A stretch of DNA of 64,000 nucleotides from Apostichopus japonicus (lineage: Eukaryota > Echinodermata > Holothuroidea > Aspidochirotida > Stichopodidae), in the NCBI RefSeq assembly GCF_037975245.1, contig NC_092570.1:18081918-18145917 (forward strand), in the 5' to 3' direction. The position numbers were made by a program, and so were the translations under genes. Shown one piece after another: positions 1 to 12,855 of the stretch. The notes below the pieces were generated by a model. That model searched no databases. It had not been told where the DNA came from and saw only the letters and a list, made by a program, of their open reading frames with translations. How positions within the stretch are numbered: the first letter of the stretch is position 1; the number at the start of each line of letters is the position of its first letter.

Positions 1-2320
1 ACATACAACCAATTTTGTTTGTGCTCTATTTCAAGTCTATGTGCCCCAGTAAAATTATGAAGAAAATGTCAATATAAATTATTTAATCAATATAGAATAG
101 TTCACATATAGTGTGGTGTAGACAAATAGTATACGTAACACTACTGTAAATCATACTCATGTATGGCTCACTGCATGGAATAATGGAACTGTATGGACAA
201 GGTAATATTACATGTGTGAGTTCCTGATTAATTATATTGTGTTCAAGTATAGGCAGCTATGTACCTTCTAAAGAAAACTGCTCACCTCAATTAAAAGTGC
301 ATTGCATTCTGGATCACTTCACAGAACCTTTATACGTTACGGATCACTGAGTCTGCTCTACAATGCCTAGTGTATTTATATCACATATTTGGAGGTTTCA
401 ATTATAACAAATTTTGGGCTTAGCCAAATAAGAACCTTACAATATTGAAGTCTTAATGATGTCATACTGTACTGTATATATAACACAAAATACAATGTGA
501 AAACAAAAAAGGCAAACAAAAGTGCATTGTCTTGAAACTATTCCTACTTATCTGTTGTGCCTACTGGCTGTCTGGCAGAAACTAGTTGTTTACATCAAAT
601 TTCAACTTGCATTGTAACTTAATAGGGCCTACTCCCAAATAGGTTTGATAATTGCTATCACTCCCAAAGCTGGTGTTCTGTTCACCAACCTATACATCTC
701 TCCTACAATGAACATCCTACAGTGATATATACTGGACATTTTCATTTTACTAAATTTTTCAAACTACCAAACTTTGCTGAGAAAAGCCTTAAAAGTTTGG
801 CCCTATCTTATATCCATTTGGCCCTATCTTATTGTCTCCCTTACATACTGGGTTAATTAATACTTACAGCTTTGTTCATTTACATCTGGTATAATAATAA
901 GATCATTTTCAATTCTAGCTTACAGAAAGCATTACAGGGCTGTGGGCCTATATTTCTGTATGCTAGCACTGCAGTATTCACTACTGGTGACCTTTGACAC
1001 AATAGCCTACTGTAGGCTGACATGCAGTATGTTAAAGATTACAAGATTTATACTTTCCTATAGCATTATAAGGAAATGTCAGAGTAAAGAGGAGATGTGT
1101 CAGTAAAGAAGAGATAAAATGAAGCTTACAAAAAAATCTAAATATTGTAAATAGTAATCATCTTTTATGTTTAAACAGTAGAAACTGCTTACTCCTTCCA
1201 AAGATGTACAGTATATACTTGATTGTAACATTATCCCACATTTCAAAATACTAAACTGTGCTATAATCTCATTTTCACAGTTCAGTAACTTCCATATATA
1301 CGTCATGTCTTAATGACAATTACAGCTGCAGGCCTCTGTATCTGAGACAGATTATTTATTACACTTAACTGTTATACTACCATGTAACATACTGTATCTG
1401 ATATTTTATCACACTGTTTGAAGCATATACTGTTCCAAAGTGTCAAAATATGCATAAATATACACAGTTAATAAAAGCACTAATCTAGGATAATCATGAG
1501 AGGTGATTGATGAACAAACGAACAAAATTTTTTTAGTTGAAATCATTCTGATCAAATAAATTGTATGTTTGTAGAGTATATAAAAATTCGATTCAGCAGG
1601 GCATTGGTTTAATTTCCAAAAGAAAGAATGCTAATTAAGAAAGAAGGTATTTTGCGATGGTTTTAGTCATTCATTTCCAGATTTAGTACAGAGTTCACTG
1701 TAATCTTTTGATTACCAAACATCGACTAATTATTATATGTATTAATGTCACTTTTTGCTCCAAACGAAATGATATAGTTTGAGCTGAAGGCTATCCAATG
1801 ACAATCAATGCAAACATCACATTAATTGCCATTACAGAGCATTTCATTATCTTATAACAATAGTCCATCACAATTAAACATATATTTTAGAACAGCTGAA
1901 ATTTATACTGCACCATTACAATTTTAAGCTTGCTCAGTACAAAGAATGCTAATCATGTTTGTTTCCATGGTAACATTTCCTGAGTGAACTATGGGTTATC
2001 TTAAAACACAGGGCAGGGAATAATTTGGTACTTTGAATTTTGCATATTAAATGGATGTTGTTAATTGTGTGAACCATTAAATAAAAAAAAGTACATTGTC
2101 TAGATACTTAAAGGGTGTGAAGACTTGTGCAAAAAGAAACGTCTAATGCCGGTAATCTGACCTAGTTTCGAATGAGGTGTAACAGAAGTGTTAGACAACA
2201 CCATCGATCCCAGAAAATACACACACACAGCTTGCTACCATCGGTAATTAGACACTAGTGTACAGTCAGTACATACAGCTGCGGTCAATACCCACAGCAC
2301 AGTGTACAAACAATACAGCG
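1..2320. other. non-coding AT-rich stretch
   Basis: No exon, RNA gene or clear mobile element could be supported here. The only structure seen is a short direct repeat of ttggccctatcttat near 796-832. Short open frames are no longer than expected by chance in AT-rich DNA. It could be intergenic or intronic. Confidence 0.5.
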
Positions 2321-2842
2321 ATGGACATCTCAGGTCCAGCTAAAGATAACAAGGTATCATGTTTCATTACTGTACTGTCTATTTTGTAGCGACACAAACA
2401 AAATGTCACTTGCAAGCAATGAAAAGTTCACTTTTTCAGATGGCCACATGCGGTTTCGGGCGAGTCTTCAATGCTTTTAAGTGCTTAAACATTGTTGTAT
2501 TGTGTTTAGCATTGATGTGGTCATTATTGCATTACAAAATTCTATGCATGACCATTTAAATTGTTCCCTTTAGTGAAAAGTTATCATTGGGATCAACTGA
2601 TTTCAAAAGTTCACAAGATTTTCCAAAGTGAGACGGTATTCATTGTGTTATGGTTAGAAAAATTAAAAGAGACGGGTTGAAGGATGTCGTACCAACGCTC
2701 TGCCATCGCTGTCGGTTGACAGCTCGGCCTTCAACCCATCAAAACTGCAGAAGCTGGTCTTCAGTCAATCGACCAGTTTGTCTGGACCAATGGTGTCCAC
2801 ATGGGAGTGGGTGCTTTCATGCCAATTGTGTCAGCATATACA
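2321..2842 (+). CDS. candidate two-exon gene start, unidentified protein
   Basis: I do not recognise the product. An ATG at 2321 opens 11 codons (MDISGPAKDNK) followed by a GT dinucleotide at 2354. A cag acceptor ending at 2722 opens a 40-codon in-phase stretch to a weak donor at 2843. The second piece contains QPIKTAEAGLQSIDQFVWTN and then a hydrophobic run GVGAFMPIVSAY that could be a membrane segment. Phases agree (33 and 120 nt, both multiples of three). The frame stays open past 2842 into LNKHYLGILFLFLQ before a stop, so 2842 may not be the true end. Other frames are also partly open, splice sites are weak, and no later exon was found. This is a hypothesis from phase and composition only. 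Confidence 0.22.
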
Positions 2843-3048
2843 GTATACATGTTGAACAAACATTATCTAGGCATTTTATTCTTGTTTTTACAGTTAAATA
2901 ACATAACATGGTAAATTTGTTACAGATTGATACTGTGGTGTTCAAACTACCTAACCATTGTTTACATAAATTGCACATGCTTAAAGTAAAATCTAGATAC
3001 TTTATGAAAATTCTAATACTGTAATCCACTCAAGCCATGGTATGTATA

Positions 3049-3535
3049 GCATGGTGACTTCGAAGTTCGGACACTTAAGACTTAAAACACCCCAAAACTA
3101 AATCTTCTGGTCTAAATCACCAGAAAATATACTTCATATGGTGGGAGAATTGTGTTATAGCACGATACATGGCCAAACTTTCTTTCCTGCAAACTGTTTT
3201 AACGTTGTTTTCCAAGAAGATTCTTCGTGATTGTGGAACTGGTATTTCTTTGCTAGAGTATTGCGAAGTTCGGACACGCAACCCACAGTGTGGCGCTGGT
3301 GATAAAATTGGTGGCGCAGTTGCTTTTTCAGTAATATAACAGACTTCATAGATCTCCGTCATTTTATTGACTAATATGTAAGTAATTTCTTGCACACGGG
3401 CCATTTTGGAGAGAAAATAACTGTAGCTTCGTACTTTTTGGTGAAATTTGGCTCTTCCTGTCAGTTGTCTTCTTAAAATCGTGTATTTCTTAGGGTGTCT
3501 GAACTTCGCAGTATGCCGAACTTCGCACTACTGAC
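3049..3535. mobile_element. Tc1/mariner-type miniature element
   Basis: Inverted ends flank about 487 bp: the left end reads through cgaagttcggacac (from 3061) and the right end through gccgaacttcgcacta (from 3515). TA dinucleotides lie at both outer boundaries (3047-3048 and 3536-3537), as expected for Tc1/mariner-type TA targets. The terminal word recurs inside: gcgaagttcggacacgc near 3264 and, inverted, gtctgaacttcgca near 3497. No transposase remnant is visible, so it would be non-autonomous. Exact termini are uncertain because the outer about 12 bp of the arms are diverged. Confidence 0.5.
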
Positions 3536-3537
3536 TA

Positions 3538-6500
3538 TACCGTATGGCGTTTGAAATTGAATCACATGTGGCTATAGGGTCTTGGTTATACCGTCGGGGC
3601 TAGCAACATTTGATCCTACAGCACAGCTGTCTGAAACTTCTGACAGGAAAGTGGCTACACTAAATCATACACTTTTTGCCAGTATGAAATTAGCCTACTT
3701 TGCAAAAAGGTGCAAGCCTAACTTAGGACTTCTTACACTTTGAATTGATCACCGGAGGTTGTAACTTGTACTTGAAGTGTAAACTGTAATATAATAAAAT
3801 GATAACTGCCTAACGCCTATGACAATCCGTTGTTTATGTTTCGCAAAATCTCTGTTTCTGATCCTATAATTTAAGTACAATACATTGGCCTCTTTCAGTA
3901 TTTAGATGTTTACCGGCTACAATGATCATACTAAGTTACTGTAACAGTGACAACTGTCGTTAGGCCTAACCTATGCAATCCGCGTAAAAATTATCAGATT
4001 CAAATTTGTTGCAGAACATTTGATATAATATCTTACCATGGCATCGGTAACTCGTCTAAAGAAGCTTGGCATTTTAGGGTTTTCTTGTCAGCTTGTGGAG
4101 CAAAAAGAAACTTGGTAAAAAAAGTAACAATATCGTAGGCTAGTTCATTCTCTGTTTGTTTATGGAAACATGTCCACAGTACAGATTCACGATCTCTGTT
4201 ATGAAAGCAGTTGGTCGTCTGCTAGCTTAGTGTAGCAGCGATGACGAGTAGTTCGGTCGGTACAAAGTTGACTTGTCGGAGAGTGCTCCGTGTATGGCGT
4301 TTACTACGTAAAGTTTTTTTTTTTTCTGGTGATGGGTTTACTTGTTTCAATATCAATAAATGTAAGCGTGTTATGCACTTGTAGTAACAAATCCTGATAT
4401 AATATGCTCGACAGCCGCTCCAGGATTAAATTCAAAGAGGGGGCTTCTGTTTTAACAGTTTAATAGTATCTAATGGAATTTAACAAAATTGTCTTTCCGT
4501 TCACAATTTGTATGGTGACGTAAATGAGCACTCTGGCAGTCGGTCTTCACAATAAATTGAACTTCCAACTTCGATTTACATGGTGTGTCAATTATTCATA
4601 TCGTTAAATTGGACGTAAAAAATATCGAATTAGAACAGAGGAAATATCATTTTAATGAAAAGAAGTGTGGAAACTAAAGGTTAGAATATGGTAATGGTCT
4701 CTCTTTTCATGTGGTATGTGCCACTTTTCTCCCGTTCTTCTAGGCATTTTAATACACCATAATAATTAAACTGGACATTAATTTGGGATTAATTAGACAT
4801 TAATATTGTAATCGATTGTTTGGAACATACTGACGTTTTAAACTAACATTTTATTCTTTCCTGTATCATTTGTGTTTTTTTAAAGGAATTCACATGTCTA
4901 AAATATCCCAGAGGTAAATTTGACCCATGTAAAATGCCAGTTCTGACAAGCTGTTACGACGCCAGAAGAGAGTCAACGCGTAAACAAGAACTGGCGGCGC
5001 TGTAACCTTTTTTCCTCCTAGAGTTCCTTTATACTGAGGAACTATTTCCTCCACTGGTACAGTAATGTACTTATATTCAAGAAGCTAACCCTTGGTGGGA
5101 AAAGTTCCTACAAATTACCTAATGCGGGGATTGTTTTGACATGTTTTCAGATATCATTTTCTTGCTTTTTCTGCCTGTATGTTACAACAGATAAATCAAC
5201 GTAAAAATGGTGTGAGATGCTACATTATGTCAAACTTGCTCATCTTTCTAGCCGAAAATCTAAGAAAATTGTCAAGTGCTACGATATGCCAAATCATGTG
5301 CAGATTTGTAGCAAGGAATTAATCGTTGGAGAGGGGGCATCAAACTTCAAGGAGGGGCACAATACTTGTAATAATGTATTGTAGCCAGTGTACATATGGT
5401 GGTGTCACAATTGGGGGGGGGGGGGGTGGGGGAGGAGCTTAGTTATCCACCCCTAACCGTCTTTATTACATTAATCAGAAATATTGCAGGGACATGTTTT
5501 CCAGCTTGCCACAAAAACCTCACCAACAGGTACTTATTGTGTTTCACTTAAAATGAGAAAGGAAGAGATTTCCAACTCAAAAACACTGACATGATAGGAA
5601 ATTATTACAGCAGAAATTAATTATCTATTAACTCATAAAACATGAACTCAAAGAATTTCAAAATCTTTTGATCATTTCTCTCATTTCATGTTATTCAACA
5701 AGAGCCCAACAGGCACCATTGTTCCTTGCTTAGTGGAATATTGATGGTGCATACAATATCATAATATTTATGCCCACATATGCGAGCTACTACACAACAA
5801 CTGTATTCCAAGTTTAATACATCTACATAGCAAGTTTGACATATATCCATCACTCTGTTGTTTAGTTATCGCAGACCCAAGCAAGTGTCACAGACGCACA
5901 CACACTCCGACCTGACTGTATAGGTTCCTTTGCTTCCAGCAAGGAATCAAAAATGATAAATGGGATTAAATGGTTGAAAGCCATTCAAGAGAAAAGAAAG
6001 CAAATATAATACAATGCTTTCATATTTAACCCTCCAAACTTTACTAGAGTGTTTCCAAAACCACAAATAGTTCTCTCCACTTTCTCATTAGCCTTCACAT
6101 TGGATCCTCCGCTGGCAATACGACTGTGAGCAAGTGATCACAAACAGGAAGTTATGAAGAACACATCAAGTCACGTCTGTTTCCACACATAATGGTTGCA
6201 TGCACCCTGACCCTTGTATCAGATACAAGTGGCACATGACAAGAAACAGGACATGACATCATGTCATCGTGATCTCGGGTCACCTTGATCACATCAAGAT
6301 TTCTCAACAGTTAACTGGACCTGATCAGCCCCAAAAAGAGGATTAAGACCTCGGGTCAGATCCTGAGTGTGGAAGCTTTCATACTAGGAACTTGATCTCG
6401 AGCGGAGGATCAGATATGGATCAGAACTCCTGCTAGAGAGCTGGTGTGAAAACAATCATATCATAAAAGAGTATAACTTCTTTGTTTTCATTGTCAACCA

Positions 6501-6825
6501 TTGTAAGCAGCTACTCTAACTTTTTTCACTTTTCCATGTGTTTAGTAAAAAAATCTGTCCTGTGTTTGACTATTTTCAACTATAGGGCATGGAGTACTGA
6601 ATATGTTAATCACAGAGTAAAACAAGAAACTTTACTAGATTGAATTTAATAACTTGATATTGTTGGTCAGAAATCAAAGATATTACAAGTATGTCATTAA
6701 TACCTCCCCCCCCACCTCCTAAACTATAATTGAAGAAGAAAAAAGAAAAGCCCAAAAAATACCTGGACATTGATAAAGCATTCTCAAGTCATACAATACT
6801 CATTTTTATACAAAAGATTATCCAC
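3538..6825. other. non-coding stretch with poly-G tract
   Basis: No supported gene. A run of about 13 G followed by T and 5 G lies near 5411-5432. A short frame starting at ATG 4241 (MTSSSVGTKLTCRRVLRVWR) ends near a GTAAAG donor-like site and could be a first exon, but nothing downstream supports it. Near 6110 and 6400 the word gatcctccgct and its inverse occur about 300 bp apart, perhaps a decayed inverted-repeat element. The rest is AT-rich sequence without recognisable structure. Confidence 0.4.
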
Positions 6826-7069
6826 AGTTCTATGTATGTATTTTAGATCCTCCTGCAAGCAGGAGCTCGCAAAGAAGCCATCATTGGCTTATCAAAGCCG
6901 CAAGCTGACCAAAGTCAATCTCTTAGATTCATATTTTAACGTCCATGACTATGAATTGTCAATTGTCAACAACTCTGTCACTGGACGACATATGTTAATC
7001 TGGGAGTGACTCAAACTCGGGACCGAATGTTTGAAAGGCACCGGCATAAACCACTGAGCTAACACCCCC
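6826..7069 (-). mobile_element. tRNA-derived SINE, copy 1
   Basis: Read on the minus strand, the element opens with a tRNA-like head: gggggtgttagctcagtgg contains a box A (TTAGCTCAGTGG), and cccgagtttgagtcactcc is a box-B-like block about 40 nt on. A body of about 170 nt ends in ggatctaaaatacatacata followed by gaact. A second copy at 63661-63909 is highly similar over the full length, which defines both ends. Box B here (GAGTTTGAGTC) is more eroded than in copy 2 (GAGTTCGATTC). It is a retroposon rather than a tRNA gene: the acceptor stem does not close and the long non-tRNA body is shared. It sits just downstream of the RSRC1 stop codon. Confidence 0.8.
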
Positions 7070-7485
7070 TTAAGACTCTATGGAAATCTTAACACTTAAA
7101 AATTAACACTCTATGGAAATCTGCTTTTACTTTGTTCAAACAGTTATAGAGTTTTGCATGTGAGAATTGGAGTTCCCACCGTGAGACAATACACAGAACA
7201 GCCAGTTTACCAGTACAACATGTGACAGTTGGCAGAAATAGATCAAGCTGAAATGGCAACACAGCACAACCAAGATGAAATTAGCTATTAGGACTAAGGT
7301 CAAACCATAACACAGTATCTGTACAACCGAGCTCAAATGTTATAAAACTAACATGTGTAAATGGTCTCTTCGTTAAGTGTCACAGTTAAACAATTTCTCC
7401 ATTGTCCAGAATCCCTCCATCTTGGCACTGTTTTGCCCTCTGGTATATTAAGTTTTCAAGGAATTTTCATAATCAGACATCAACG

Positions 7486-10400
7486 TCATCTTCCATTCCT
7501 CCCTGCTTCTTCTTTCCGTCTTCCCGACAAAGGTTTCCCTTCCAGCCTCTGTTTCCTCAGAGCTTGTAATTTCAAGAACCATCTCGCTTCTTTTTCTTCT
7601 CTGCTTGCCGAAAGCTATCGAAGAGAAAATATCAAAATAATGAACGATTAACACAAGTAGGACATTCAGCATTTCATAAATGAATGAATAAAAGAGCAGA
7701 ATTCGTCTCGGAAATAATTTTATGATAAAATGGAAGTTAAGAGAACTTCTCAAGCAACTCCACAATTGATCTCCCATTTAAAGTAGGAATTATAGAGTAT
7801 CGATAAGGAAAAGATACTAACTAGTTGAAAAAATACTATTTTTATCAGGAATAACTTCACAAAGAAAATTAAAGCCAAAAGTGTTCTCAAATAGCTCCAT
7901 CAGTCACCTTTAGTTTGAAATTCACTTAGTCCATCCCCTTACCCCTCTATCCATTAACCCTCAAAAAATACACCATCTCCCTCCAAATAGGACACATTTG
8001 AGCCAAGTGGAAAGAGATTCCACAACTTACAAAATCACTGGCTAGTTTGCCATTCCTCTTTGGTTGAACAGAATCCAAGTAGCGTGCAGCATTCTGTAGG
8101 TCTGATATGTTGTTAGTAGTGAAGATTGCAGAGTCATGGTTCCAGTCCCTCGATATCCCAAACATTGGCTGCTGAGCTTTGGCCTGACCGAAGAAAACAA
8201 GAAATCCATATGAACCGTGCGGTTATAAAATGATGAGTTCAAAAAACATTACTGACTAATTAAATGAGATTGATGAATAGCCAAAATCAAAAAATCAAAT
8301 AAATGGAAGACATGACCGGACAAAGAAATGCCATCATCGACCATAAGATTAATTGATAATTACAACATCCGCAACAATATTTTACTAATCCCCTAAGTTC
8401 CTTAACTTCCATCTCAGTCATTCATCATTTAAACTTGTGACTCTTGGCACAAACTTAACGGTGATATGTTGTCAACCATTAAAGACCACTGCTAGCAGTT
8501 CAGCTTGTATCTATTTGCACAAAATTAACTTGACATGTTGTCAACCATTAAAGACCACTGCTAGCAATTCAGCCTGTATCACTTCACCACTTTTATATGT
8601 TTTGAAGAAATGACTTTTTAAACAGCGGTTCATCAGAAAAGGTAACTGTTCTACTGTAGTCTCGTGCACATATCACCCTCACAATTGTTTTAGACGTCAT
8701 TCAGGTCTAAGCAGAACGATGAATCAATTTTATCTTCTGCAACTTCTTCAAAGGTTGACAAAATCTTAGCTCATTCCCATAAAGTGTCATTTCTCCACCC
8801 CGGCCAAAGCATTCCATTTATTCAGAGCTGAGGGGTTGAGAGGACATACCGAATTTGCACCCTGCGCTGACGAATGAAATTGTTGAATGTGGAAACTGTC
8901 CTTCTCGATTGAAGCCAACTTCTTCTGTCTGTCCCGTTCTTCTTTCTGAGTGAGAATTTCTGTGAAAATTCAAAGATCAACCAATATTGTGGGTGACTTC
9001 TATCAATAGAAACTGAGGGAGCCAAGACATACTCTTAATATCACCAGTTGCCTAAGGTACCAATATTAATCAAGGAAGATAAACTTTCCTCAATTTTCAC
9101 AGAATTATTTTATCATCCTCTTTTAAACTAAAGTAGTTTTTTTTTGGGCATCCGGTCGACATATTTTCCAAAACCTCCTGGATGCTGTTTCTGCTACGAT
9201 TGCTATTGATCAAACTATGAGAATTTTCCAAAAAGGAAACATTAATGAGCGAGTGATTTATGAGGTTTGATTCTCAACATGCCATCTCTAAAAGATCTAA
9301 ATGCATGCATGTTTTGAATCAAACTAATCTAAGAAAAAGAGAAAATGGCAACACATGCATTATATGACCCCCAACCTTGCCCCACCCCACCCCCTCTTAC
9401 CCACAGTGTCCATGTTGAAAAAAAACTTGTGAAGATTATATTTAGCATACTCCAGTTATCTTCATTAAGGAATGAGGACACACTAGGATGGGTGGGATAT
9501 TGTATTCTTCACTTTCTAACTCATTCATTTTTTCCCAGTCCCCAATCTCATTTTTACTCACAAGTTGATGTTGTTCTTTTGCAAGGACTATGCTCCTGTC
9601 AAATCCAACAGGTTTTTCAGCGTTACATTTAATGTTTTATTTGGTTAAATCCTATTTTCCTTATTTATTTTATTGGATTAAGAATGAACGAATGAAAGAA
9701 CGAATGAATGAATGAATATTCTGTTCCCTGCTTGAGACTAGAAGCTTGTTTAGAAGCTCTAAAGTTCTGACAAGAATCAAAATATGGAAATAAATGACGA
9801 ATTACTGAAATATGGTCTTAGAATCTTGTGTATAACAAAGCCTCATAGAAAGTTCCTCAACCTTTAACTTTCCATAGAAATACTGTCACCACCAGAATGT
9901 CTCTGAAGACAAAGCAAATGTCTACCAAATATTTTAATTCAGAATATTAAATTATTGTAAATTACCATTTTTGGTCATGGATGTTAAGATGCCTTGTTGA
10001 CGTAGTTGGGCATCAGCAGTCGCTGTCAATAAACAAAATAAACAAAGTAGTAAGAGTGTTGTCTTTTGCTAGGTCAGCCTAACATTGTTTCTCAGAAACA
10101 TAGCAAACAATCTAGTGAAGTAATTTGCATGTAGACCTAATTTATAGCCAAAATATGAACCAGATTGCACCATTTCAAGTCTAGAATTGTAATCGTTTTG
10201 TCCTTTCACCTCGCTCATGGCCAGACCCCTCCTCCTTAAAAATACTGGATCCACCCTCTGGTGGACACATACGTACACTTTGGTGGTCACTCCACACGTA
10301 GTGTAAAGTAGAAGCCATTTTGTTCTCCCCAACCAAACAATGAAGCTACTTCCCCATCCAACCAATGAAACTGTTTCCACAATTCGAAGTTACTTCCCCA

Positions 10401-12820
10401 CCCCCAACAAATGAAGCTGCTCTCCGATCCCTATGAATGAAGCTGCTCCCTAACCTTATGAAAGATACTGCTCCCTCAACCCTTGGAATGAAGCTGCTCT
10501 CTCCACCCTTTGAATGAAGCTGCTAAGTACATTACAACAGTTCATTTATTTTAAGTCAATTATTACAACTTTCATACATCAATGAAAATGTCATTACCTG
10601 CTGCCTCTAAAGCTCTCTGCATTTTTTCTTGAAGTGATTCCCGGGGTCTCTGTTGAACAGAACATATAATGAAATGAGCAGATAAGAGGAAGTGGCTTAA
10701 ATGATCATAAAATATACACATAATTCCAATAGCCACATAAAGATATGAAATTCAGTAAGAACTTATAGCTCTCTGAGACATAGATACTTCAGATGTCCAG
10801 GAACCTCTTCTCCCCCTCCCCCTTTCCCCTCCCATCCTCCACCACCATACCTCACAGACACTATTTATTTTTTTTAACTTTAATAGCTGATTCTTACTTC
10901 TTCTGCCACAGTGGATGCCTCCTTTACATCTTTAAAGGATAAAGGACTGGCCGTCTTGCTGGTTTCCTTAGATCTGGAACCAAGCTTGCTTAATCTATCA
11001 CTACTACGTGACCTACTCCTGGATCTTCTTCGTTTTTTGCTCCTAGACGGACTACGAGACCTGAGAAGAAAGGAAGTTGGAAATTAGAGCAATGTCATTC
11101 AAGAAAACACCATATTGGCAAAATGAATTGATATAATTGAGTATCATGCTCCAATTGCTGTCTCTGACATTTTACACTATAGGGTCTCCATATTTGAGGC
11201 ACATCAAAAAGTAGCTTTGCTAAATAAGTGATAACAAAGTCTGTACATTTTAAGCTTTGCTGGACTCAACTGACTTTTGACCTATACAACCAAGGCGGGT
11301 GGGTCTATTTACACAGAGTCCAAATCAATTTATCAATTTGTGCCATATTAATTAGTACATATGTTTATCTATCTAAATGAAATGGTAAATAACCTTGATT
11401 AGGATCTACTATATTCAGTAACCATATATCTGGTTATGGCATTTTCTTGGCATTTGGTCTAGAATTTCACCAAACCTTTTGAGTACCATTCATAATCAGA
11501 TTGTAATTGATAACTACAGTAAGACACCTTACTCGTACCAAATGACCATTTATGAGCAAGTAATTAATGAATTTGAATTGATTGTAAACATGAGATGTCC
11601 AGACATATTTTCATATTAGTAGTTATCATATACAAGATGCAAAATTGTTATCATGCAAACATTTTTATTCATATTTTAATGTTTGGGAATGACAGATAAC
11701 TAGTAGAACTAATTAGCTACATGATTAGGACTCTTCATACTGGATAGCATAAAAATAAATTGATAGAAATTGACTATAACACATGTGATATGTGCGTACT
11801 GTGCTTGAAAACATGTTAATTTACCTTTGTGTCGATCGACTTCCTGATACGCTTCTGGATCTGGATCTCCGCGTAGTTTGTCGTTCTGCATAACGTTCTC
11901 TTGATCTGCTCCGACTGAGGACCAAAGGAATGTTCATGAAGCTTGAAAGAGGACACTCTACAGTTCCAAATCAGCCAATCATGCTTAATCAATAGCTTAA
12001 TTGTGATAATTGTGTTACGTTTGGTGCCATGAACTCTAGTATTAAGTTAATCACACAAGTTACAACTAAGCTTGGCAACTGGTGCCTTATCTACTCATAG
12101 AGACCAACCAAGGTAGACAGACTTGCCAAGTCTCTGTATGTCAAAATTCTTCTAAATATCATCATTACTTTCCACCATGAAGAAATGTTTATTCCTAGAC
12201 CTTAGTAATGTGACATTAAAGTATACCATCCTAAATTGTAATCAATGTAAAACATGTCAAAAAAACATAAGTTAAGGAATAAGGTGCTTACTGCTTAAAG
12301 TTAAACCTGTTGGCTTGAAACTTTGTATATGTTTGTGAAGATATTCTTGTCCAATCCGTGCAAATAACTTATAAGTGCAATTGGGGTTAACTTGTTTACC
12401 AGGAAAAACATTCCCTTACTGCCCTTAGATAACTACTAGACCCCTAACTCAAGTGATCGACTAGATCCACTCTCTGGTACCGCCAAGCTACTCAAATGAT
12501 TGGGTCAACATCTTGATTTTTGAGATTTTAATTAAGTAATAATTGAAATCGAATATGTGGAATGCCTGGTAATTAGGAACAAAAAGATCGGTAAAATATC
12601 ACCTTTTCTTTGATTTCTTTTTTCGTCTTCTGTCTGGACTTTTGCTCAGTGATCGATATCTATCACCCTTATTGCTATCACTCGATGAACTTCTTGATGA
12701 ACTTCTCCGTCGGCGAGAACGCTTAGATTTGCTCCCTTTGTGTCCTTCTGAATATTCAGAATCACGAGAGCGAGATCTTGAGCGATTCCTCGCCTTCTTG
12801 CTTTTTTTGTGGGTTCCCAT
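7486..12820 (-). CDS. RSRC1: RSRC1, arginine/serine-rich coiled-coil splicing protein (spliced)
   Basis: Nuclear SR-like protein; in vertebrates RSRC1 (SRrp53) acts in 3' splice-site choice. Coding exons on the minus strand, each with consensus splice signals and matching phase: 12820-12603, 11914-11825, 11060-10898, 10649-10598, 10022-9966, 8959-8850, 8183-8031 and 7600-7486. Exons 1-3 encode an RS domain (MGTHKKSKKARNRSRSRSRD onward, then SRSRSRERYAER and SRSPSRSKKRRRSRSRSRSS). Exons 4-6 encode the conserved coiled-coil part: RPRESLQEKMQRALEAA, TADAQLRQQG, then QKEERDRQKKLASIEKDSF, similar to EAIESDSF of human RSRC1. The last exon has EARWFLKLQALRKQRLEGKP before TGA, matching the conserved WFxxLxALRxxRL end. 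Placed exons total 958 nt, about 319 codons, close to the human 334. Problem: exon 7 ends in phase 0 but exon 8 needs a 2-nt carry, so one small exon is missing. Exon 7 (AKAQQPMFGISRDWNHDSAI onward) has no clear human counterpart. Confidence 0.87.
8449..8585. repeat. two-copy tandem duplication, 69-bp period
   Basis: The words gttgtcaaccattaaagacc and actgctagcarttcagcytg occur at 8468 and again at 8537 with few differences. It lies in the RSRC1 intron between exons 6 and 7. It is a local duplication with no sign of function. Confidence 0.75.
9681..9718. repeat. GAAT-type microsatellite
   Basis: Imperfect repetition of gaatgaacgaatgaa units within an RSRC1 intron. Confidence 0.8.
10325..10525. 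repeat. degenerate minisatellite with aatgaagctgctcc core
   Basis: About six to seven imperfect units share aatgaagctgctccc followed by a C-rich spacer, at roughly 28-32-bp spacing, within the RSRC1 intron between exons 4 and 5. Units nearest the left end are the most diverged. Confidence 0.7.
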
Positions 12821-12855
12821 CAACGGACACTCGGATGTAACCACGGCGAAAACAT
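12820..12855 (-). promoter_or_regulatory. upstream ORF overlapping the RSRC1 start
   Basis: On the minus strand an upstream ATG at 12855 opens 11 codons (MFSPWLHPSVR) and stops with TGA whose A is the A of the RSRC1 ATG, giving a TGATG overlap. If the mRNA begins upstream of 12855 and is not spliced here, ribosomes would have to leak past or reinitiate. A possible donor (acag followed by gtacga) lies just upstream, so a leader intron could remove it. The transcription start is not visible. Confidence 0.35.

Noticed and set aside
7136-7777. ORF of 109 codons on the minus strand at 7448-7777
   Set aside because: It is a wrong-frame reading across intron and the last RSRC1 exon; the frame with WFLKLQALRKQRL is the conserved one.
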